Positions 56,115 to 64,000 of a stretch of 64,000 nt of DNA are shown one piece after another (the stretch's first letter is position 1; each line of letters opens with the position of its first letter). Position numbers and translations under genes: made by a program. The DNA is from Amyelois transitella (lineage: Eukaryota > Arthropoda > Insecta > Lepidoptera > Pyralidae). The stretch covers positions 4,715,001 to 4,779,000 of the forward strand of contig NC_083507.1 in the NCBI RefSeq assembly GCF_032362555.1. Direction: 5' to 3'. Below the pieces are notes generated by a model. It was not told the DNA's origin, made no database searches, and saw nothing but the letters and a program-made list of their open reading frames with translations.

Positions 56115-58087
56115 GAAGTTTAGATTAGAAACACTGGCATCCGACGAGGTGATAAGAAGGTCTGATAGACGGGGACCACACTTGGGTTAGGATAGACGGG
56201 GCAAAAAGGAAGGTTTCAGCAAGTAGTGGTTGTTACGGTTACACCATTTAAATAGATGACGCGTTAAAATTGGAAAGTCACGTCATATCAGCAAGATTTT
56301 ATGTAAGGGGTACAGACAAAGCTTAATAGATATTTTTAGACTCAACAAAAAGTTTCTTTGTAATACTTAGGGTTTGCACAAAAACATATCTAATTACCTA
56401 CATTCCATTTATGTAGGCCAAAGTAAAATATGCGGGTCTTAAGATTGTGTTTGTTTTTGCTACTAAATTCAAGTGTATGAAAACAAATTAGGTATTCGTT
56501 CGGTAAATTGGACATCTAATCGTCTGGGTGTGGATAACATAATATGGATTTTTGCAACATACACACAATTAATTTTTTAAGAGCACCAATTGAACTGTTC
56601 TTAATTTGGAATACAGCTTATGGTGCCGGTTCAAAAATTTCTTTACTTAGTAGAATCTGAACTTGGATCAAAACATTAATGGGATTCGAATCCGGGTAAA
56701 TGAGTCCTCCAAACTAATGAGGCGTCACGAAAGTACCGGCCAGGTAAAAGACAAAAGGTTAATTGAACCGACCGTGAGTGGTATTGAATGAGATCATGAG
56801 ATCACTTTTATCCTGATTGAAGGGCGAGGGAGTTAGTGCGGAGAAATTAATTATGAATGAGTTATCATACTGTTACCTTTTTTTTGGATACCTCTGAGTT
56901 ATTCATTGCCATACTCAAATTAGACGTTATGTAAGTACATCTTATGATACGTATCTAACCAAAATTAAAAAAAAAAGCTGCTGAGAAAGTAGTGAAAATC
57001 GAAGATAAAAAGTTATTCAACAACTTCTGTCTGTTTTCTTTACGTATGTTGCACCCACAACGGACAAACTTTCAAGTTCGGGGTCTGCTTAAAGCTTAAA
57101 GTAGGATCTAATATGCACGTAAGTGAGTCTAAGTATATTTACATTAAAAATTCTTTTTTTGGGCGTCTGTTTCTTCTCGCATAATTTGAGTGTAATGAAA
57201 TTAATAAAGACGCAAGAAATAAACTAAAAAAGGAAGTATAGATTTTAAAATCAACAACTGGACGGTTTCGTAACATTTATAACTTAAATTATATTAAACT
57301 AGTTCAGCATCATAAGTCTTATTTAGGTTAATCATAACATTATATCACATCAGAAAATAACATCATTATTATTACCATACTTATTAGATAACCTAATTCA
57401 TAATAAATGAGAATTTGACAAAATAAATTGAAAATTCATAAAGTTATAAAATAAAAAGCAGAATCTTAATAATAACCAAATTACGTACTTTCAATATTAA
57501 ATATTACACCTGTATACATATATACATCATTATAAGTACTTACTATTTAACATAGTTTTTACGAGATTAAATCTTTAACTTAGATCGGATGAAAACTTGA
57601 CTTTCTCAATCTAGGATCAGAGTTCAAAGGCGCTCCCCGGGCTCCTGCCCAGAGAAGAATAGAATAAATTTATCCTCAAAATTGGATACAAGGTATCACT
57701 TATTGACGTCACATCACTTAAATCTAATTGTATCTACTATGAATAAAGCAACTAATATAATTTCATTTTAGTTTACAGATACAATGAGATGTGAAAATAT
57801 GAAACATAAAAAACAAAAACGCTTTGCTTATCTACCTACCATACGAATGAAATGGTTCAACACCCGTGGGAGAAAGTTGTATTTATTGGAAGTTGCTTTA
57901 TTGATGCTGAAAGTGTGTCAAATTTAGTTAGATCCTTCCAGTGAGTTTCGTAAAATTGACTGACCAGTATATGATGACTTTCTTGTATTTTAACGAAACT
58001 GGTGATCATTATTAAAAATTTTACGATAGAAGTCTTAACAGAAATATATAATAGAAAAATATGGCTTACATTTTCTACGACAGCTAT
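56115..58087. other. Spacer between the LINE fragment and kynurenine formamidase
   Basis: No gene recognised. Around 56650-56760 there is a self-complementary GGATTCGAATCC (56686-56697) in a region reminiscent of a decayed tRNA-type SINE. 57600-57660 has GGCGCTCCCCGGGCTCCTGC, a GC-rich scrap of an old repeat. Confidence 0.5.
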
Positions 58088-58102
58088 TTTATTTTCTTTA
58101 TT
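58088..58102 (-). terminator. Two AATAAA polyadenylation signals for KFase
   Basis: Minus-strand AATAAA at 58097-58102 and again at 58088-58093 lie 107-121 nt after the stop codon, suitable for 3' end formation. Confidence 0.55.
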
Positions 58103-58208
58103 ATCTAGCGCATCTAATTATATTGTACCTACTTATTAACTTATTACTTTCGTCCATAAAATATTCATTAAACTCTTGACTTTTAAATATATACCAAACA
58201 AGTTGAAT

Positions 58209-58668
58209 CTACAAATGCTTTCGAACATCATGAACCAATAAGTTCTTGAGGAAGTTGTCTTGGTTCGCGAAACACTCTACTATGTCAAAATGATCCATAT
58301 CATCCTTTATCTCCAAGTACATATGCTGGATCAAACACGTATTCTGCAGCAATTCAAAGAACTCTCTAGATTGTTTTTTGAATGCGGGACTGTCATTTTG
58401 TGCTGCTAAGATGTATAACCGTATTCTCCTTCCTTGCAGATGCTTGAAACAGTCAAACTGGGGTGAAAGCGGTCTTGCCCACTCAGTTGGTAGCTGGACG
58501 GCGTTGTTGACAGATGTGTGAATGACCTCTCGAAGATCGTAAATTCCGGAGATAAGGAAAGCGCCCTGAAGTCTCGAAGAACCTAAGGCGCTGTCGAGAA
58601 AGTCCGCGCTAGCTAGTAGTTTGGCCACTAAATGAGCACCAGCCGAGTGACCAGCGAAGTACACCCCT
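58209..58668 (-). CDS. KFase: KFase exon 4
   Basis: It follows the acceptor ATTTTTTCAG, completes Arg145 and runs to TAG at 58209-58211. It encodes VYFAGHSAGAHLVAKLLAS with the nucleophile Ser, then the acid and base residues of the triad and the C-terminus HDVRKHL. Confidence 0.93.
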
Positions 58669-61657
58669 CTGAAAAAATAAATTACTTATAAATGAAAAAA
58701 TATACCATTTTAGGAAGGTTACTAAATAAATGGTTGAAAGTACATAGTTATCGAATATAATACAGATTGTAGGTAGTTTATATACCTAGTATTCCTAGGA
58801 ATCTACCAAATTGTGAAATGCAACTATGTTTTGGTATCGAAAAGTAACTAGTACTAATGTAATCTTTCTTTACGTTTAGAGGAAAAGTTTGTTTTGGCAT
58901 TTTTATACGAGTATGATTACGATAACCTACAATGTAAAGTCATTTGAATGCCGCTATATTCTAAAAGCAATTGTACTTATTCGATTTATTTATTTTAAGA
59001 TTTTGAATGATATTTGTAACGTCAAAATTATTTTTTTAGTTTTAAGTCTGCTAATTTATATTTAATATAAATTGGAGATACAAAGAGGAGAGAGATTCTA
59101 TCTTAAATTAGTTAGATTCAACGGGGTTTTGTTTTTGATAACTCGATTAAAAAGTTATTTCTTTTCTTCTTTCTATTGTAAAATAATGTTTTACAACAAA
59201 ATTAACGCCAAGTTGGTCTACCTAGTAAAAACTAACCACTGCAAGCCTCCGAGTAGAGAAAACCAATCCTAAGTTATAAAATGTTGTTTGAGAAAACATT
59301 CCCATGCACAGAATCAGCTTGATCTCAATACCCCATTTCCCTAACCCATTCATTACATATAGCATGTTTTCACGGGGTCGACTGAGTCTATAATCAAAAG
59401 TAGCAAAGATCACCTAAAAAATTTAAGCGAAGTTTTTGGTCGACGTATTAACTTACAAGTTTTAGAAATGAAAGATAGTTTATTTATATATAAAAATTGT
59501 TTTATTTTCTTACCTACTGCCCATCTTCTCAGCATATTCAAAAACGAATCTCGCGGCGTTTTGTATCTGGTTGACGATTTCTGGCAGGGTCGCCACAGGG
59601 CAGAGGTCGTAACCAACGACTATGGTCTTCACCCTGGACCGGTAGAGCGGCAAAGCTGGGTACCTGGATATTTCTCGAGATAACTCCTGCCAATATCCGC
59701 CATGAACGTACACGAGGATCGGAGAGTCTGTAAAATATTTTTTATATACCTACGCATAAGTACTCAACAAACAAACATACATATAATCACGTATATATCC
59801 CCTGTGGGCTAGATAGAGCCTTGAACAGTTTTGAAAAGTCTGGTAGGCCGCGTTAAGCTGTTGCACTCAACATGTCTTTTTCTATTACGCCAGAGTCAAA
59901 AGTATTCAAAAGCCAGGATTTATTTATGATTAAGTCATTTATTGTGTTCCTAGAGAGTGACAAGTTGCTTCCACATTGCCAATAATGAGATTCCCGAGTT
60001 TTCAAGACTTTCCCTTGATTGACTATAATTATACTCGAGAAGACACTTTATTTATTTAAGCCTATTGGTATATGGTAGATAGTGCCATACCACAGCCCTA
60101 ACCTGTCTGTTTTGGTAAGAATAAAGATGTAGCAATACGGACGTTTAACTTTATCAGCTTAGGTAACTGTGAAATTTTCAGCTAGAAGATTTTGACTTAG
60201 CAATAGGAACCGCTTAGAAAAACTAGTGCACATAATTAATATATTCGGACGAACAAGACATTAACCAACATTTGTATATATATTATTTATACAGGTGTAG
60301 TATCCGAGACAGATATCTACCAACCTACTCTTACTAAAAACAAATTCGACGCAAAGCAGCTTACGTAATTCTTTAATTTCATATAAACTAAATGTTCTAA
60401 ATTCACAGTCGTTAGCAACTCATCAAAAATCTATTTGTATCATTGACTGATTACATAATGCTATGAATACTGCGAAGTTTTGCTGACAAAAGGATTCGAA
60501 TTTCGTCTTACAGAAATGTATTTACTGTAAGGTTGGTACAAAATAAAGTATCCTATAATGTTATGCTGAGTTTTTATTCACGGCAATGCCGCGTGGTTCC
60601 CGGCACAAATACAAAAAATAATAGGTCCACTTCATCTCTTTCCCCTGGATGTCGTAAAAGGCGACTAAGGGATAGGCTTACAAACTTGAGATTCTTTTTT
60701 AGGCGATGGGCTAGCAACCTGTCTCTATTTGAATCTCAATTCCATCATTAGGCCAAATAGCTGAACGTGGCCATTCAGTCTTTTCAAGACTGTTGGCTCT
60801 ATCTACCCCGCAAGGGATGTAAACGTGACCATATGTATGTATGAGTTTTTATTCCTACTTAGTGAAATGCGTTAATTAATTAATCAGCCAATATTTGCAT
60901 TAAGCTAAAAAAAACTTCTTTCTGTTTTTATTCAAAATTAACTATATTTTAATGATAACTACAAGTATGTTGGTCAATAGTTGACGAGACTGCCTAGAAA
61001 TTGGGTTATCAACAACCTTAAGCCATTAAATGGGTACATTCTCTCTCTTTTACATAATTTATATTTAGTAGAAGTTAGTATTTCTTGTGAAGTCAAATTA
61101 AACTGTTTTATTTACCATCTGGTAAATCCGTGCCAAGTATGTCCAATTTTTGCCCAGGCGTGGAACCATATTCAATTTCCAGTTTATGTGGTATGTTATT
61201 GGTCGCGTCATCGCTGGCTGTAATCAAAACATTTCTTTATCACCAACAAATAACTTATAACCATATCATTTTTGTGTCTACAAGTTTTGCCCGAAGATTT
61301 AGTCCAGTGGTTCTTGCGTTATTCACTTCGAATTATCAAAATGCCGAAAAAAAAAATACAAGCGATATCTGAAAGATACAGTAATATACCAAAGGGTGTG
61401 TATGTTACATTTCAGTAAACTAGTAGCCATTTTTAAATTTATTCCTTAAAAACAAAATCTTACCTCGTTGTATATGTTAGGAACATTAATGGATTAGTTA
61501 TTGATAAACAAAGAATAATTAATAGTCTTATAATCATACCTTCTGTGACTATTTTGACATGATGGTGTAATACGTCCTGAGCCGATGGAAAGCGTTCTGA
61601 CCACCTGCTTGGAGAGTACTCCCTTTCCAAATCCAGAGAGTCAAGAATGTTAGACAT
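58209..61657 (-). CDS. KFase: Kynurenine formamidase (arylformamidase), whole gene, 4 exons
   Basis: This alpha/beta-hydrolase removes formate from N-formylkynurenine to give kynurenine, the second step of tryptophan breakdown and a precursor step for insect ommochrome pigments; it acts in the cytosol. Coding exons 61540-61657, 61116-61217, 59514-59727 and 58209-58668 have GT-AG borders and matching phases (1, 1, 2), giving 894 nt or 297 residues, the usual length. Motifs: YSPSRWSERF near the N-terminus, HGGYWQE at 82-88 (oxyanion hole), GHSAG at 151-155 with nucleophile Ser153, Asp237 in AAQNDSP and His271 in DMDHFD completing the triad. The start ATG lies in an exon that opens 30 nt upstream after a TTTTTTTTTCAG acceptor, so a 5' UTR exon is expected beyond 61690. 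All key residues are present and the gene looks functional. It is transcribed in the same direction as GSTZ, 3.7 kb upstream of it. Confidence 0.92.
59514..59727 (-). CDS. KFase: KFase exon 3
   Basis: The acceptor TATTTTACAG and donor AG|gtaaga bound 214 nt. It encodes SPILVYVHGGYWQELSREI, YRSRVKTIVVGYDLCPVATL and RFVFEYAEKMGS. HGGYW is the family's oxyanion motif. Confidence 0.93.
59765..59870 (-). mobile_element. Worn retroposon tail in KFase intron 2
   Basis: ACATACATATAATCACG, ATATATCCCCTGTGGGCTAG and TTTGAAAAGTCTGGTAGGC parallel the 3' end of the (TATG)n family. Later words (GTGACAAGTTGC at 59957) may extend it to about 60010. Confidence 0.5.
60580..60841 (+). mobile_element. Complete 262-bp (TATG)n-tailed retroposon in KFase intron 2
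   Basis: All family words are intact from GCCGCGTGGTTCCCGGCAC to CCATATGTATGTA. The 13-mer TGAGTTTTTATTC flanks it at 60567-60579 and 60842-60854. With the 8039 copy it fixes the family's full length at 262-263 bp. Confidence 0.85.
61116..61217 (-). CDS. KFase: KFase exon 2
   Basis: This 102-nt exon between acceptor TTGATTACAG and donor GATG|gtaaat encodes SDDATNNIPHKLEIEYGSTP and QKLDILGTDLP. It has no long ORF of its own; it was found by phase and by the family's 'Y.....LDIY/LG' segment. Confidence 0.9.
61540..61657 (-). CDS. KFase: KFase exon 1 (start)
   Basis: ATG at 61657-61655 gives MSNILDSLDLEREYSPSRWS and ends at IVTE with donor GAAG|gtatga, phase 1. The YSPSRW motif is characteristic of insect formamidases. 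The exon's upstream 30 nt (61658-61687) are in-frame open but likely 5' UTR. Confidence 0.88.
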
Positions 61658-61687
61658 TTTGCAAAGCTTTGATTCTGGTTGATAACA

Positions 61688-62399
61688 CTGAAAAAAAAAT
61701 TGAGGTCTAAAATTTTTTCGCATGATTTTTTTCTGTTTGATAAATATAATATAGGTACACTAATACCTGTAACATGCAAAATAAACGACTACGTACTACT
61801 ACGAGTACTACGACTAATACCTATAAAAGCAAGCATTTATTATTTAGCATTGAGTAAATTTTGTAAGATACCTAAAACTTTACTTTGTGCAAAGGAGATA
61901 AGCGCTGTACGGTCAGTTTCTGCGTCTTAATTAGTACCTTCTTAGCAGATGTTTGCCCTACATCGACATTGGATAATGACGATCTTTTAATCAAACAACA
62001 AACAAAGCCAGATTTACGTTGTAATGGGATTCTTCCCAAAAACTTGTAAATAAAACCAATTTGTTTCAGGCTTAGTAAGTAGTTGCAACTTTTTAGCAGG
62101 TACTCATAGGATAAATACAAAACATTAATTTCAATAAACTTAGAAAATCCATGTTCACCACATAGGCAGGTTAATTCATTAATAACTCTTATAAATTACA
62201 AGTATAAAATATTTGACAAGACCATCGGAAACATCGAAGTCGGTTCGTCGCAGTTGTTGTAATGTTGACACAAATTCTTGAACTGTTTTATATTTATACT
62301 TCTTAGCAATTTTATTGCCCATACCTTTTAAAGAGGTCGGATAATGGCTTGTTTTTCAAAAATTACTAAAAATATTAAAGTAATATTTTTAATAAAAAA
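61688..62399. other. Upstream region of KFase
   Basis: No coding exon recognised. A minus-strand AAGAAG|gtacta donor near 61937-61944 could end a 5' UTR exon, but this is weak. Small open frames have no domain. Confidence 0.4.
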
Positions 62400-62401
62400 T
62401 A

Positions 62402-62440
62402 TTATATATATATATATAATATATATATATATATATACTT
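62402..62440. repeat. (TA)n microsatellite
   Basis: About 39 nt of alternating TA with one AAT interruption. Confidence 0.9.
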
Positions 62441-62499
62441 TAAATGACTGTATAGCTTATATTTGCCAAGTTTCCTAAAATTTATCCTACACGTACCTA

Positions 62500-62764
62500 T
62501 CTATACTAATATTATAAAGCTGAAGAGTTTGTTTGTTCGTTTGTTTGAACGCGCTAATCTCAGGAACTACTGGTTCGAATTAAAAAAATATTTTTGCGTC
62601 GAATACACCATTTATCAAGGAAGGTTTTAGGCTATATATAACATCACGCTGCAACTATAAGGAGCAAAGAAATAATGGAAAATGTAAATGAAACTGGGTT
62701 CTAGAGGGCTTCAATGATGCCCAAAATAACTATTCCATGCGGACGAAGTTGCGGGCACAGCTAG
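62500..62764 (+). mobile_element. Complete 265-bp Helitron-like element
   Basis: It begins TCTATACTAATATTATAAAG after an A and ends GCGGACGAAGTTGCGGGCAC then AGCTAG before a T. The region near the end contains 'gcttcaatgatgcccaaaataactattcca', the complement of which is seen at 25460-25530. It has no ORF and is the reference copy of this family in the window. Confidence 0.7.
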
Positions 62765-62839
62765 TAACAATATAAAATAATAAGCCATTTAATAAAACTC
62801 AAACGGAACGGTTTTTTTTTCTAAACAAATATTGAAAGG

Positions 62840-62932
62840 CTTATTCCTAAACTTGAGATTCTTATTTTAGGCGATAGGCTAGTAACCGGTCGCTATTTGA
62901 ATCTCAATCCATCAATAAGCTAATCAATAAAA
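62840..62932 (+). mobile_element. Fragment of the (TATG)n-tailed retroposon
   Basis: CTTGAGATTCTTATTTTAGG, CGATAGGCTAGTAACCGGTC and TTTGAATCTCAATCCATCA represent the family's central 90 bp. Confidence 0.65.
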
Positions 62933-63435
62933 ACAGTAATGCATATAACGTGAATATGTGTGTTGAAATTTTACGTCAAATAGGATGATATCTTTTCTCG
63001 AAGACCATCTACTGAACATGTTTTCTATTAGACTATTATTTTGTGAAGTCTCTACAAAGACGTCTTGTCTTAGTCTCGTGTGATATCAAACATTTACGTC
63101 AACCCACGCCTACTTTAGCATTGAATAACAACGTCATTCTAGAACTGACCTTAAATTATGCTGGTTAACTATTTAACTCTATAATCTAGTAGAAAAAAAA
63201 TGGAACAGCTTATCTTGTAATTGCCATAAACTATCGATTAAATGCGATTTAGTAATGAAGTAGTACCTATGTTCCTTATACAATTTTTCTCCAAGATAAA
63301 TCATTAACACAATCTTTCTAGCGTTTTTGGCTGCGCCCCACAATTCAGGGTTAAGAAGTTGCGGTTATTAGAAAAACTTTGTTTTAACATATTTCTATAA
63401 ACATCGCCTTATTCAATTACTTAATTAATTAATTG

Positions 63436-63590
63436 ATTTAATAGCCTTCTCTGTGTTCCACTGCTGGGCAAAGGCCTCCCCATTCGTCTTCCACAAGCTT
63501 CTATCTGAAGAATAGCTTTTTTATCCACCGAACGATCTATTTGGCGGCATGCGGCAAACATGTCCAGCCTATACTATAAACATCCTGTAA
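63436..63590 (+). repeat. Lepidopteran dispersed repeat ('GCTGGGCAAAGGCCTCCCC' family)
   Basis: The words CCACTGCTGGGCAAAGGCCT and CCCCATTCGTCTTCCAC are characteristic of a repeat common in moth genomes. Weaker copies are at 11675-11745 and, on the minus strand, near 35525-35605. No coding capacity is seen. Confidence 0.5.
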
Positions 63591-64000
63591 ACATCCCATT
63601 CTACTTCTACGATTTAAATAATTAAAATAAAATTCAGTTGTTAAGTATTTTTGACTTAGCTATATAGATAAATAAATAAATTTTAAACTTATATAGATAA
63701 ATTGATGTCCACATCAATACTTATTCAAAATGTTTTAACAATTATAAAAAATTAATTCCCGGTTTGTTTTTGACGAAGCATGTTCCTTATACCTGGCTGC
63801 TTTTCTTTTTATTATTTTTAAATAATAAATGCAAATTTCCATACAATCTAGATTCCATAAAAATCACCGACTACATTTATCAGGTAAACCACAATACTCT
63901 GTCATATTATACTACTAGTACGTTACGTCGTCCCTTCAACAACGTATTAAATTACAAGCTTAGTATCAATATCATAGATTAAGTTAATATGTGAAGAAAG
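63591..64000. other. Right end of the window
   Basis: AT-rich sequence with a 72-codon frame at 63764-63982 that shows no domain; nothing I can support as a gene. Confidence 0.5.

Noticed and set aside
56686..56697. GGATTCGAATCC as a tRNA T-arm
   Set aside because: It is a self-complementary word; no cloverleaf can be drawn around it on either strand, so at most a decayed SINE.

Overview
This window is nuclear DNA from an insect, most likely a moth or butterfly (Lepidoptera). It is AT-rich, its genes are split by GT-AG introns, and it is full of retroposon, Helitron-like and LTR-element families typical of lepidopteran genomes. I see three protein-coding host genes, all on the minus strand; almost everything else is intron, intergenic DNA or mobile-element sequence. 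There is no sign of a prokaryotic operon, CRISPR array, rRNA gene or intact tRNA gene.

Gene 1 (7381-54475, minus) is a zeta-class glutathione S-transferase / maleylacetoacetate isomerase of tyrosine catabolism. Five coding exons join with matching phases into a 212-residue protein. Four exons are secure. The 9-nt first coding exon, which implies a 30.6 kb first intron, is a plausible but weaker call. Gene 2 (27494-28809, minus) lies inside that first intron. It is an unfamiliar two-exon gene for a secreted 321-residue protein with a signal peptide, several dibasic sites, three possible Gly amidation donors and a C-terminus ending Arg-Trp-Gly-stop. It reads like a neuropeptide or hormone precursor and is the most interesting host feature here. 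Gene 3 (58209-61657, minus) is a complete four-exon kynurenine formamidase of 297 residues (tryptophan to kynurenine), with the HGGYW oxyanion motif and a Ser/Asp/His triad.

Mobile DNA: (i) a young, apparently intact 5,015-bp Ty3/Gypsy element (14539-19553) with matching 516-bp LTRs, a 5-bp target duplication, a CHCC-type Gag zinc motif and a Trp-tRNA-like primer site, pointing to the CsRn1 clade; a GGGAAAC slippery heptamer and a TAATG overlap both sit at the gag/pol junction. (ii) A decayed pogo/Tigger-like DNA transposon (8735-10021) flanked by TA, with many copies of its terminal motif including a near-perfect internal palindrome. (iii) A roughly 263-bp non-autonomous retroposon family ending in (TATG)n, present at least a dozen times on both strands, several copies with clear target duplications. 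(iv) 5'-truncated RTE-like LINE copies. (v) Several Helitron-like elements with TC...CTAG ends inserted between A and T. (vi) tRNA-derived SINE pieces.

Layout: 1-7380 is the 3' flank of the GST gene with no coding signal. 7381-23879 holds GST exons 5 to 2, with the DNA transposon in intron 3 and the Gypsy element in intron 2. 23880-54466 is intron 1 with the nested peptide gene and many small repeats. 54600-54725 is a GC-rich hairpin-forming island just upstream of the proposed first GST exon. 55065-56114 is an RTE LINE fragment. 58-62 kb is kynurenine formamidase. 62-64 kb is repeat-rich flank. The two enzymes both degrade aromatic amino acids and lie head to tail on one strand; any functional link between them is only an inference.
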